64,000 nucleotides of DNA, from NCBI RefSeq assembly GCF_025947365.1, contig NZ_CP110012.1, positions 1,674,001-1,738,000 on the forward strand. The letters run 5' to 3'. A program made the translations under genes and the position numbers. Source of the DNA: Flavobacterium sp. N502540. Its GTDB lineage: Bacteria; Bacteroidota; Bacteroidia; Flavobacteriales; Flavobacteriaceae. Below, piece by piece: positions 43,344 to 51,644 of this stretch (its first letter is position 1; each line of letters begins with the position of its first letter). The notes below the pieces were generated by a model. It had not been told where the DNA came from, searched no databases, and saw nothing but the letters and a program-made list of their open reading frames with translations.

Positions 43344-44597
43344 ATGCCAAAATTTCTCCTAAGCCTAATTTTTATATGTGCCACTACTTTTATGTGGGCA
43401 CAAGATTCGCAACAAGAAAAACTGGAACAGCGTAAAGCTCAGATTCAGCAGGAAATTAGAGATAATGAAAAGATGCTGCAATCGGTAAAGAAAAAAGAAA
43501 AATCGGCAGTAAATGTTTATTTAATTCAATCCAATAAAATCAAGCTGAAAGAAAAGCTGATTAATACTACTGCAAAACAGGAAAAACTTTTGAGTAATGA
43601 TATGTATATTAATCAGGTTAAGGTTAATAAACTTAAAAAAGAGCTGGAAGTTTTAAAAGCAGATTATTCAAAAATGATTCTTAAATCATACAAAAGCCGA
43701 TCTGAGCAAAGCAGAGCCATGTTTATTTTATCTTCAGAGAGCTTTTTGCAAGCCTACAAAAGAGCACAATATTTAAAACAATATACCAATTTCAGAAAAA
43801 ATCAGGGATTAGAAATTCAATCTAAAACTGCGGAGCTGGAAGACTATAATGCCAGATTAAACGGTCAGCGTATTGTGAAGAAGAAGATTATTGCTGAAAA
43901 TGAAAAAGAAAAACAAAGTTTAGAAACGGAAAAGAAAGAGCAGCAAAAACTAGTTAATTCGATTAAAAAGGACAAGAACAAAATTATTGCCGATACGAGA
44001 AGCAAACAGCAGGAAGCCAAAAGAATCGACAGGCAAATTGATCGTTTGATTCGTGAAGCCATTGCAGAAGCCAACAGAAAAGCTGCCCTGGAAAGAGCAA
44101 AAGAAAATCCTGGTTCGACAGCATCTAAAACTCCGGTTTCTTCTTCTAAAATTGCATTGACTCCGGAAGGAAAAATTTTAGCTGCCGACTTTAAAGCCAA
44201 CAGAGGAAAATTACCATGGCCGGTAGAAAAAGGATTTATTTCGTTAGGATACGGTGATCAGCCTCACCCTCTTTATCCGTCATTAACGGTGCATAATTCA
44301 GGAGTTGAGATTACAACAGAACAAGGAGCAAGTGCCCGTGCCGTATTTGAAGGAGTAGTATCGAGTGTAATTGTTTTGTCTCCAATCAACAGAGCTGTTA
44401 TGATTCAGCATGGAGATTATTTTACAGTTTATCAAAATCTTAGTCAGGTTTTTGTGGAGAAAGGTGATAAAGTAAATGTAAAACAAAGCATAGGAAAAGT
44501 GAGAACCAGTGGTGACACCGGAAAAACAATCATTAAGTTTTTAATTCTTCAAAATACATCCAATAACAATCCAGAAGGATGGTTGCAAAACAGATAA
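43344..44597 (+). CDS. EnvC-type murein hydrolase activator (degenerate M23)
   Basis: A protein of 417 residues from the ATG at 43344; an upstream TTG at 43323 would precede the signal peptide and is not favoured. The signal peptide (LLSLIFICATTFMWAQ) is followed by a long coiled coil and a C-terminal LytM domain (GVEITTEQGASARAVFEGVV). The zinc ligands of active M23 peptidases are lost: HxHxE-type residues read IIKFLI, and the first site is HNSGVE. This matches EnvC, which activates amidases at the division site rather than cutting murein itself. Confidence 0.85.
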   Translation: MPKFLLSLIFICATTFMWAQDSQQEKLEQRKAQIQQEIRDNEKMLQSVKKKEKSAVNVYLIQSNKIKLKEKLINTTAKQEKLLSNDMYINQVKVNKLKKELEVLKADYSKMILKSYKSRSEQSRAMFILSSESFLQAYKRAQYLKQYTNFRKNQGLEIQSKTAELEDYNARLNGQRIVKKKIIAENEKEKQSLETEKKEQQKLVNSIKKDKNKIIADTRSKQQEAKRIDRQIDRLIREAIAEANRKAALERAKENPGSTASKTPVSSSKIALTPEGKILAADFKANRGKLPWPVEKGFISLGYGDQPHPLYPSLTVHNSGVEITTEQGASARAVFEGVVSSVIVLSPINRAVMIQHGDYFTVYQNLSQVFVEKGDKVNVKQSIGKVRTSGDTGKTIIKFLILQNTSNNNPEGWLQNR

Positions 44598-44681
44598 TAG
44601 TAATCAACTACAGTTTTAAGTTTAACTTTTAAAAAGTTTCCAAAACCGTGCAATAGTAAAGTTGATTCAGGACTTAAATAG

Positions 44682-44720
44682 AAAACCTTTTCACCGGAAA
44701 TAGACTGGTGAAAAGGTTTT
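44682..44720. terminator. Bidirectional terminator between the EnvC-type and CBS genes
   Basis: A perfect 14-bp stem (44682-44695 with 44707-44720) with an 11-nt loop, flanked by A- and T-runs on the two sides, lies between convergent genes. Confidence 0.82.
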
Positions 44721-44730
44721 TTATTTAAAG

Positions 44731-45150
44731 TTAATCGTATTGTTCAAGTAAATATTTCATAACATCTGTTGTTGTTACAATTCCGGTAAGTTTGCCATTG
44801 TCGACAACGGGAAGTGCGTGAAATTCCTCCGTAACTAAAATTTGAGCTAAATCCCGAATACTGGTATCCGATGAAACGGTTTTTGGCTTTGAAGTCATGA
44901 TTTTAGAAATACTGAGCATTTCTAAAATAGCTTCGTCTGCCTCCTCCTGTCCTTCGAACAAAGCACCAAAAGTTAGGCGATTAATATCCGTACGGCTTAT
45001 GATACCAATTACTTCTTTGCCTCTAACGATTGGAATATGCCGGATAGTGTGTTGTTTTATAAGTTCAACTATTTTTTTAAGGTCGTCATTTTCACTTGCA
45101 GTAATGACGCTTTTAGTCATAATGTGACTGATAGGTTCTCTCTTTTTCAT
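44731..45150 (-). CDS. CBS-domain pair protein
   Basis: A 139-residue protein made of two CBS motifs: HIMTKSVITASENDDLKKIV with VIGIISRTDI, and IMTSKPKTVSSDTSIRDLAQ with TGIVTTTDVMKYL. Such stand-alone CBS pairs bind adenine nucleotides and act as energy sensors or regulators. No fused effector domain is present, so the target is unknown. It is transcribed alone towards the EnvC-type gene. Confidence 0.9.
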   Translation of the reverse strand: MKKREPISHIMTKSVITASENDDLKKIVELIKQHTIRHIPIVRGKEVIGIISRTDINRLTFGALFEGQEEADEAILEMLSISKIMTSKPKTVSSDTSIRDLAQILVTEEFHALPVVDNGKLTGIVTTTDVMKYLLEQYD

Positions 45151-45368
45151 AATAGGAAGTGTTGGATTATTTCCATTAAAATTGTGAAATAATCCACATA
45201 AAACAAATGACCTTTATCATGTTTTACAACTTCTCAAAATGTTGAAACAAGTAGAGTATTTGCTGAATTTTCTTTAGAAGGAGAGCTGTTTTTGAAAGAA
45301 ATTGAACGAGAATACAAAAATCATCCTATTGTTCATTTGAAATTGCACCGATTGAAATTTAAAAATAG

Positions 45369-45376
45369 TATTTTTG
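45369..45376 (+). promoter_or_regulatory. -7 box (TATTTTTG) directly before rbfA
   Basis: An exact TAnnTTTG only 4 nt before the rbfA ATG at 45381. A TTG at 45343-45345 lies 23 nt upstream, within the accepted spacing. If used, transcription would start at or just before the ATG and give a leaderless or nearly leaderless message. Confidence 0.5.
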
Positions 45377-45380
45377 CAGT

Positions 45381-45773
45381 ATGGAAACAAACAGACAGAA
45401 AAAAATAGGCGGTGTCATCCAAAAAGATTTGGTTGATATTTTGCAAGGTGAAGTGCGAAAAAACGGAATCACTAATTTAGTAATTTCAGTATCCAAAGTT
45501 AGTGTTACTACAGATTTATCGGTAGCGACAGTTTATTTAAGCATCTTTCCTCAGGATAAAGCCCAAGAAACTTTAGAAGGCATAAAGTCAAATACAACTT
45601 TAATCAAACACGATTTGTCACAACGTGTGCGTTTGCAATTGCGTCGTGTACCCAACCTGGTGTTTTTTATTGATGACTCTTTAGATTATATCGAAAAGAT
45701 TGATAATGCGTTATCTAACAGAGAGAACCCAATTGAAAACCGTGATCTTTTAGAAAAAAGAAGAAAATCATAA
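45381..45773 (+). CDS. rbfA: Ribosome-binding factor A
   Basis: A 130-residue KH-like protein that helps 30S maturation by binding helix 1 of 16S rRNA. Family features include RQKKIGGVIQKDLVDILQGE at the N-terminus, the VSKVSVTTDLSVATVYLSIF strand-helix core and the RRVPNLVFFIDDSLDY C-terminus. It is followed directly by a LolC/E-type permease gene, a typical Bacteroidota order. Confidence 0.95.
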   Translation: METNRQKKIGGVIQKDLVDILQGEVRKNGITNLVISVSKVSVTTDLSVATVYLSIFPQDKAQETLEGIKSNTTLIKHDLSQRVRLQLRRVPNLVFFIDDSLDYIEKIDNALSNRENPIENRDLLEKRRKS

Positions 45774-45774
45774 A

Positions 45775-46974
45775 TTGAATTTCCCCCTTTACATAGCCAA
45801 ACGTTATATTTTTAGCAGAAGTAAAAACAATGCTATTAATATCATCAATCGTATTGCCAGCATGGGAATTATTGTTGGAACGATGGCTTTGTTTGTGGTT
45901 TTGTCCGTTTTTAGCGGACTAAAAGTCTTCAGTCTTTCGTTCACTAACGAAATAGATCCTGATCTGAAAATAAGCAGCACTTACGGAAAATCGTTTTTTG
46001 TAACGCCGGATCAGGAAACACAGCTTAAAAATATTGAAGGAATTGCTTCCTACAGTAAGATTATCGAAGAACGGGTTTTGTTTTTGTTTAAAGACAAACA
46101 GCTGGTAACCTATTTAAAAGGTGTTGACAAAAACTATGTTGTTGTTAACGATATCAGGAAAAAACTTTTTAATGGAGAATGGCTAAAACCGGATACCTAT
46201 CAGGTGGTTATTGGTTATGGAATTGCTCGTGATTTTTCGTTGGGAATTCTTGATTTCGAAAATCCTTTGCAAATATTTGCACCTAAACCCGGAAAAGGAG
46301 CGATCGAAAATCCGGAAGAAGCGTTTAATAAAACAGACGTTTTACCTGTCGCAATTTATTCGATCAGTGAAGATTTAGATTCAAAGTATGTCTTTGCTGA
46401 TTTGGGTCTGACACAGGAATTACTGATGTATAAATCAAATCAGATTTCCGGAATAGAATTCAATCTGAAAGAAAACGCCAATGAAACTGAGATCAGATCT
46501 CAGCTGGAAAAATTATTCAAAAATAAAATCACTATAAAAAACAGAGCACAGCTTAACGAATCTTTGTATAAGATGCTCAATACCGAAAACATTGTAGTGT
46601 ACCTGATCTTTACACTGGTAATTATTGTGGCCCTTTTTAATTTAGTGGGTGCTTTAATTATGATGATTTTAGAGAAGAAGCACAATCTGAAAACGCTTTT
46701 TAACCTGGGCACAGAAATCACCAGTTTACGCAAAATATTCCTTCTTCAGGGAACCTTGTTAAGTGTTTTTGGAGGTATAATTGGTCTTGTTCTGGGAATC
46801 ATTTTAGTATTGCTTCAACAAGAATACAATTTGATTATGCTGACACCTACTTTGGCTTATCCGGTAGTTTTTACTTTAGAAAATGTACTCATCGTGATGG
46901 CAACCATTGTATCACTTGGTTTTGTTGCTTCTTTAATTGCCAGCAGCCGTGTGAGTAAAAAGCTTCTTGATTAG
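45775..46974 (+). CDS. LolC/LolE-type ABC transporter permease (FtsX/MacB fold)
   Basis: A 399-residue permease with one N-terminal membrane helix (about residues 24-48), a large periplasmic domain and three C-terminal helices (about residues 275-390), plus the MILEKKHNLKTLFNLGTEIT coupling segment. This is the lipoprotein-releasing LolCDE type, which passes lipoproteins to LolA. The ATPase partner is not adjacent. The start is a TTG at 45775, just after the rbfA stop. A LolA-like gene occurs at 62663. Confidence 0.85.
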   Translation: MNFPLYIAKRYIFSRSKNNAINIINRIASMGIIVGTMALFVVLSVFSGLKVFSLSFTNEIDPDLKISSTYGKSFFVTPDQETQLKNIEGIASYSKIIEERVLFLFKDKQLVTYLKGVDKNYVVVNDIRKKLFNGEWLKPDTYQVVIGYGIARDFSLGILDFENPLQIFAPKPGKGAIENPEEAFNKTDVLPVAIYSISEDLDSKYVFADLGLTQELLMYKSNQISGIEFNLKENANETEIRSQLEKLFKNKITIKNRAQLNESLYKMLNTENIVVYLIFTLVIIVALFNLVGALIMMILEKKHNLKTLFNLGTEITSLRKIFLLQGTLLSVFGGIIGLVLGIILVLLQQEYNLIMLTPTLAYPVVFTLENVLIVMATIVSLGFVASLIASSRVSKKLLD

Positions 46975-47143
46975 TATTTCTACCAGAAAAATATTACCTA
47001 TATTTACCGTCTTAAAAATCTACAGCATATGATAGTTTCTGCCTAGTCCTATTTTATTTTTAGAATAATTAGGATACTTACGTTTGTTTTTTGAGTTCAG
47101 ATCGTTGCATCTGGACGAATTTTATCATTTATCTTAATTTATT

Positions 47144-48571
47144 ATGACAGAAACTACCATACAGAAAAATCTATTTTCTAAAATTTACACTACTTTAAAA
47201 CAGGCTCTCCAGGGAGATGAGTCTTTTGATTATACTGCAGGAAGCATTAAAAAAGCAGTCATTCTATTAGCCATTCCGATGGTTTTGGAAATGATGATGG
47301 AATCTGTTTTTGCTTTAGTCGATTTGTATTTTGTAGGGCATTTGGAGCACAGCAGTTTTGCAATCCAAACGGTTGGATTAACCGAATCTGTTTTAACAAT
47401 TATATATTCTCTAGACATCGGATTAAGTATGGCTGCAACGGCTGTTGTAGCAAGACGAATTGGAGAGAAGGATCCTGTTGCCGCAGCAAAAGCAGGAATG
47501 CAGGCGATATTTGTTGCATTTGTGTTGAGTATTTTTCTGAGCATTTTTGGAATTATTTATGCCAAAGATATCCTCCTTTTAATGGGAGCATCTGCAGATG
47601 CAGCCGAACATGGTTTTAGATATACTCAAATTATGATTGGTTCCAGTTTAAGTATTACCTTTTTATTCCTGATTAACGGAATTTTCCGCGGTGCGGGAAA
47701 TGCTGCTATTGCGATGAAAAGTTTATGGATTGCCAATATTTGTAATATTATTTTATGTCCGATATTAATTAATGGTTTTGCAGCAATTCCTGCGTTTGGT
47801 TTAGTTGGTGCCGCGATTGCTACCACTACAGGAAGAAGTCTTGGTGTTCTGTATCAGATTTATCATTTGTTCTATGGAAATGGAGTCTTAAAAATTAAAG
47901 TTTCTTATTTAATACCAGACTTCACGCAAATAAAAGCCTTAGTTAAAATTGCAGCTCCTGGAATATTACAGTTTGTGATAGCTTCCTGTAGCTGGATTTT
48001 TCTGGCACAATTAGTAGCTACCACAGGAGGCGATCACGGATCGGCAGGTTATCAGACGGCTCTTAGAATAATGATGTTTTTTATTCTTCCGGCCTGGGGA
48101 TTGAGTAATGCCGCTGCGACTTTGGTGGGGCAAAATCTGGGAGCCAAACGAGTGGATCGTGCTGAAAAATCAGTTTTTACTACAGCAAAATACAACGTGA
48201 TTTTTATGGCAGTTATCATGATTGTTACCTTGTGCTTTGGCGAGTATATTATCTCGTTTTTTACGAATGATGATTTGGTAAAAAGTATTGCCGTCGAAGC
48301 ATTGCAAATTATGAGCGTCGGATTTGTTTTCTACGGAATAGGGATGGTTTTGACCAATACCTTTAATGGGGCAGGAGATACCTGGACACCAACAGGAATT
48401 AATTTCTTTGGGTTTTGGTTGTTCCAGATTCCGTTAGCCTATGCGTTAGCCAAACATTTTAATATGGGGCCAAAAGGAGTTTTTATAGCTATTCCGGTTG
48501 CCGAAACAGCCATAACGCTTGCTGCAATATTCTTTTATAAAAAAGGGAAATGGAAACGTGTTCAGGTGTAA
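47144..48571 (+). CDS. MATE-family efflux transporter
   Basis: A 475-residue transporter with about 12 membrane helices in two halves and a cytoplasmic N-terminal stretch of about 40 residues. Signature regions include ALVDLYFVGHLEHSSFAIQT and FFILPAWGLSNAAATLVGQN. MATE pumps export cationic drugs or metabolites with Na or H antiport. A 169-nt leader precedes the gene and can form hairpins. The substrate is unknown. Confidence 0.92.
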   Translation: MTETTIQKNLFSKIYTTLKQALQGDESFDYTAGSIKKAVILLAIPMVLEMMMESVFALVDLYFVGHLEHSSFAIQTVGLTESVLTIIYSLDIGLSMAATAVVARRIGEKDPVAAAKAGMQAIFVAFVLSIFLSIFGIIYAKDILLLMGASADAAEHGFRYTQIMIGSSLSITFLFLINGIFRGAGNAAIAMKSLWIANICNIILCPILINGFAAIPAFGLVGAAIATTTGRSLGVLYQIYHLFYGNGVLKIKVSYLIPDFTQIKALVKIAAPGILQFVIASCSWIFLAQLVATTGGDHGSAGYQTALRIMMFFILPAWGLSNAAATLVGQNLGAKRVDRAEKSVFTTAKYNVIFMAVIMIVTLCFGEYIISFFTNDDLVKSIAVEALQIMSVGFVFYGIGMVLTNTFNGAGDTWTPTGINFFGFWLFQIPLAYALAKHFNMGPKGVFIAIPVAETAITLAAIFFYKKGKWKRVQV

Positions 48572-48588
48572 TTTTAGGTGAAAATAGT

Positions 48589-48912
48589 ATGGAATTAATA
48601 AGTATTAGAGATGTATTATCGCATCCGGAAAAGAATTTAGAATGGTTTTATCTTCCACCAAATTCTGGCGAATGGAATTTAGATACCTTAGGAATTTTTT
48701 CACTTGATAGTCGTGATTTTGCACCAGACTCAGATGAATATTTGCCAAAACAAGTAAAAGAAAAGGGTTGGGTAGAAACATTGGATGGTGCAAGTATTGA
48801 AGATGTGGTAGAAAATGCAAAAGAAGAATTAGAAAATCCATCCATAAATCAATTGTTTGACGCATTCATTTTTTATTATGAAAATGATGCATTTCTCGAG
48901 TTTGAGAATTAA
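48589..48912 (+). CDS. Small acidic protein, possibly immunity-type (DUF7716-like)
   Basis: A protein of 107 residues from the ATG at 48589. An in-frame ATG at 48550 lies inside the MATE gene and would add 13 unlikely residues. It is acidic and soluble, with WFYLPPNSGEWNLDTLGIF and DAFIFYYENDAFLEF. The composition and size recall immunity proteins of polymorphic toxins (possibly DUF7716), but no toxin gene is nearby, so this is weak. It ends at a strong terminator. Confidence 0.6.
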   Translation: MELISIRDVLSHPEKNLEWFYLPPNSGEWNLDTLGIFSLDSRDFAPDSDEYLPKQVKEKGWVETLDGASIEDVVENAKEELENPSINQLFDAFIFYYENDAFLEFEN

Positions 48913-48924
48913 ATGATTTTATGC

Positions 48925-48962
48925 AAAAAGAGGAAGCCATGTAAATGAAACTTCCTCTTTTT
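48925..48962. terminator. Bidirectional terminator before dusB
   Basis: A perfect 12-bp stem (48925-48936 with 48951-48962) with a 14-nt loop carries A-runs on the left and T-runs on the right and lies between convergent genes. Confidence 0.8.
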
Positions 48963-48968
48963 TATATT

Positions 48969-49961
48969 TTAAACAAACTCATATCCGGCATAAACCTGTT
49001 CGATTTCTTTCATAACAGCGAAAAGATTTTCAGGTTCGTCTGTGGTAACCAGTTTTTGTTTGTATTCTTTAAACGAATGGATTCCTTTGAAATAATTGGT
49101 GTAATGACGGCGCATTTCAACAATTCCCAAGCGTTCGCCTTTCCAATCCATAGACCATTGCAGATGATTTCTGGCCGCTTCAACACGATCAATTACGGTA
49201 GGAGAAGGTAAATGCTCACCGGTATTAAAATAGTGCTTGATTTCGTTAAAAATCCACGGATAACCAATCGCAGCACGGCCAATCATGATCCCGTCAATAC
49301 CGTATTCATTTTTGTATTTTAATGCTTTCTCAGGACTGTCGATATCGCCATTTCCAAAAATAGGCATGGTGATTCTCGGGTTGTTTTTTACACGTGCAAT
49401 GTGCGACCAATCCGAATGACCTTTATACATTTGTGCACGGGTTCTGGCGTGAATTGTCAGAGCCTGAACACCAATATCCTGAAGCCTTTCGGCTACTTCA
49501 TCAATATTAATAGAGCTATCATCCCAGCCCAAACGTGTTTTTACAGTTACAGGTAAATCGGTACTTCTGATCACCGCTTTGGTTAAACGTACCATCAGAT
49601 CGACATCTTTCAAAACTCCTGCTCCGGCACCTTTGCAAACTACTTTTTTTACCGGACATCCAAAGTTAATATCCACCAAATCCGGTTTTACGGCAGAAAC
49701 AATTTTAGACGAAAGTGCCATTGCTTCTTCATCACCACCAAAAATCTGGATTCCAACAGGACGTTCGTAATCAAAAATATCCAGCTTCATTCGACTTTTG
49801 ATAGCATCACGAATTAATCCTTCCGACGAAATAAATTCAGAATACATTAAGTCAGCGCCATGCGTTTTGCACAATCTGCGAAACGGTGGATCGCTCACAT
49901 CTTCCATCGGTGCGAGTAATAAAGGAAATTCGGGTAATTCTATGTTGCCAATCTTGACCAT
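48969..49961 (-). CDS. dusB: tRNA-dihydrouridine synthase
   Basis: A protein of 330 residues from the ATG at 49961. A longer frame starting at 50021 would begin upstream of the promoter box and is rejected. The flavin TIM barrel shows LLAPMEDVSDPPFRRLC, the active-site DINFGCPVKKVVCKGAGAG with the catalytic Cys, TVKTRLGW, IHARTRAQMYKG and IGRAAIGYPWIF. It reduces uridine to dihydrouridine in tRNA. The subfamily (DusB-like) is inferred. A large repeat element lies just upstream. Confidence 0.93.
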   Translation of the reverse strand: MVKIGNIELPEFPLLLAPMEDVSDPPFRRLCKTHGADLMYSEFISSEGLIRDAIKSRMKLDIFDYERPVGIQIFGGDEEAMALSSKIVSAVKPDLVDINFGCPVKKVVCKGAGAGVLKDVDLMVRLTKAVIRSTDLPVTVKTRLGWDDSSINIDEVAERLQDIGVQALTIHARTRAQMYKGHSDWSHIARVKNNPRITMPIFGNGDIDSPEKALKYKNEYGIDGIMIGRAAIGYPWIFNEIKHYFNTGEHLPSPTVIDRVEAARNHLQWSMDWKGERLGIVEMRRHYTNYFKGIHSFKEYKQKLVTTDEPENLFAVMKEIEQVYAGYEFV

Positions 49962-49976
49962 CTTCAATATTTTTTG

Positions 49977-49984
49977 CAAAATTA
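49977..49984 (-). promoter_or_regulatory. -7 box (TAATTTTG) of dusB
   Basis: An exact TAnnTTTG on the minus strand 15 nt before the ATG at 49961. A TTG (50008-50010, minus strand) lies 23 nt upstream, at the edge of the repeat element. This box supports the shorter dusB start. Confidence 0.55.
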
Positions 49985-50013
49985 CAACATTTAGTTCAAT
50001 TTGTACCCAATTG

Positions 50014-50356
50014 AGGTTCAAAGGTTCAGAGAGGCAAAGGTACAGAGGTTTTTTTGATCCATTTTTTACTTGATATAAGGATCAGAGGTTTAGAGTGACA
50101 AAGGTTCAAAGGTTTTTTAATTAGGAAGTTAGAAAACTTTGTGCTTTTACACCTTTGCTACTTTGCCCCTTTTTTTCGTGATATGAGGTTCAGAGTGAGA
50201 AAGGTTTTTTAATTGGGCTGCTAGAAGACTTTGTACCTCCGAACCTTTGCTACTTTACACTTTTTTTTCATGATAGGAGGTTCAAAAGGTGCAGAGCAGT
50301 AAAGGCTTAAAATTTTTTTGATAACCTTTGTACCTCTGAACCTTTGTACCTTTAAA
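50014..50356. repeat. AGGTTCAGAG/AAAGGT intergenic repeat element
   Basis: This 343-nt non-coding stretch is built from variants of AGGTTCAGAG, CAAAGGT and their complements (ACCTTTG, CCTCTGAACC). Units begin with GATATAAGG, GATATGAGG and GATAGGAGG at 50072, 50180 and 50272. Each can fold on itself, and the outer ends (from 50014, and up to 50356) are imperfect inverted repeats of each other. No reading frame is present. I recognise the words as frequent in Flavobacterium intergenic DNA. Confidence 0.8.
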
Positions 50357-50357
50357 T

Positions 50358-51644
50358 TTATCGGTAATCAAAAAAACGAATAGGTTTTCGGCTCATCGGG
50401 TTAAAAACCAAAGGATTCAACGCTTCTTTTGGAGCGAATTCAATTTTTGGGGTTACTCTTAGTTTGGCTCTGAAATGATCTTTGATCTCCTGCAAGAATT
50501 CAGGAGTCTGATTTTTCACGGCTATTTTTATCAGGATCTCATCGGTTCCCAAATCATTGGTAGAGATCTCTATAATATGATTTTCGATATTGTCAAATCC
50601 GCTCAGAACATCATTCATCGCAGGCGGATAAAGTGTTGTGCCTTTGTATTTGATCATTTGTTTTTTGCGGCCAACAACCGGACCAACACGTAAGGTATTT
50701 CTCCCGCAGGCGCAGGGAGCGTTGTGTAATTGAACAATATCTCCGGTTTTAAAACGCAGTAAAGGCATGGCTTCAATACCTAAAGTAGTAAAAGTCAATT
50801 CGCCAATTTCACCTTCTTTTACAGGTATATTATTTTCATCTAAAACTTCAACAATGATCAACTCCGGATGATGATGACCGCCAACACCATGTTCGCATTC
50901 GGTAAAAGCGGTGCTCATTTCGGTAGAGGCATAAGTGGAGAACAACTTAATATTCCATTTTTCAATGATTTTATTTGACAAAGTATTCATTGAAAAATCC
51001 TGATTTCGCAAAGGTTCGCCAATACAAATGGCGCCTTTTATGCTGGAGTTGTTGTAATCAATTCCGTGTGCTTCGGCATATTCGATTAATTTCAGTAAAA
51101 AGGAAGGAACGGTAATCAGGTAAGACGGTTTGTATTTTAAAATGGAATCCCATTGCAATTCCGGAATTCCGGCACCAACGCGGATTACACCCACTTTTAA
51201 TTTTCGCAATCCCAGAAAATAAGCCAGACCGGCCATAAACTTTCTGTCAATTGTCGTCATCAGTTGTACCACATCACCTTCGGCAATTCCGGCGCAGGCA
51301 AACGAAATGGCTTCGTTATAAGCCAGACGATCCAGGTCAGAATCGGTTAAACCAAAAGTAACAGGATCGCCCAAAGTTCCGGAAGTAGAAGCATAATCAA
51401 TAATCTGATGTTGCGGAACACATAAAAAATCATCGTTGTACTCTTGTAAATCTTCTTTTGTTGTTACGGGTAAATGCTGTAAATCTTCAAGGGTTTTAAT
51501 CTTCGAAAGGTCAATATTTTGTCCGGCGAAAAGACGTTTGTAAAAAGGAGAATTTTGACTGATATAGTGTAATAGTTCCGCTAACTTCTGCTCTTGAAAA
51601 ATTTTAATTTCTTCTAAAGAATTTTTTTCTATTAATGGAATCAT
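50358..51644 (-). CDS. PaaK-like acyl/aryl adenylating ligase of the pigment-type cluster
   Basis: A 428-residue relative of phenylacetate-CoA ligase. It shows the nucleotide loop YASTSGTLGDPVTFGLT (about residues 95-111), the TYASTEMSTAFTEC acid-binding motif, LRFKTGDIVQL and CACGRNTLRVGPVVGRKKQM, with a Cys pair. It probably activates an aromatic or polyene acid as an adenylate or thioester. It overlaps the C45 gene by 4 nt, which ties it to the cluster that follows. The substrate is not known. Confidence 0.82.
   Translation of the reverse strand: MIPLIEKNSLEEIKIFQEQKLAELLHYISQNSPFYKRLFAGQNIDLSKIKTLEDLQHLPVTTKEDLQEYNDDFLCVPQHQIIDYASTSGTLGDPVTFGLTDSDLDRLAYNEAISFACAGIAEGDVVQLMTTIDRKFMAGLAYFLGLRKLKVGVIRVGAGIPELQWDSILKYKPSYLITVPSFLLKLIEYAEAHGIDYNNSSIKGAICIGEPLRNQDFSMNTLSNKIIEKWNIKLFSTYASTEMSTAFTECEHGVGGHHHPELIIVEVLDENNIPVKEGEIGELTFTTLGIEAMPLLRFKTGDIVQLHNAPCACGRNTLRVGPVVGRKKQMIKYKGTTLYPPAMNDVLSGFDNIENHIIEISTNDLGTDEILIKIAVKNQTPEFLQEIKDHFRAKLRVTPKIEFAPKEALNPLVFNPMSRKPIRFFDYR

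Noticed and set aside
45230..45408. A readable frame of about 55 codons before rbfA (with EGELFLKEIEREYKNHP-like sequence)
   Set aside because: It has no ATG or good start, overlaps the rbfA promoter and start, and matches no family I recognise. Probably chance, or a remnant too weak to annotate.
48605..48865. Minus-strand frames opposite the immunity-like gene
   Set aside because: The low-complexity translations have no recognisable features; the plus-strand protein has the better composition and position.
49962..50021. Longer dusB start at 50021
   Set aside because: The extra 20 residues are atypical for the family, and a TAATTTTG promoter box lies between that start and the ATG at 49961.
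50014..50356. CRISPR-like array upstream of dusB
   Set aside because: Units are of unequal length (108 and 92 nt), degenerate and self-complementary; there are no unique spacers or cas genes.
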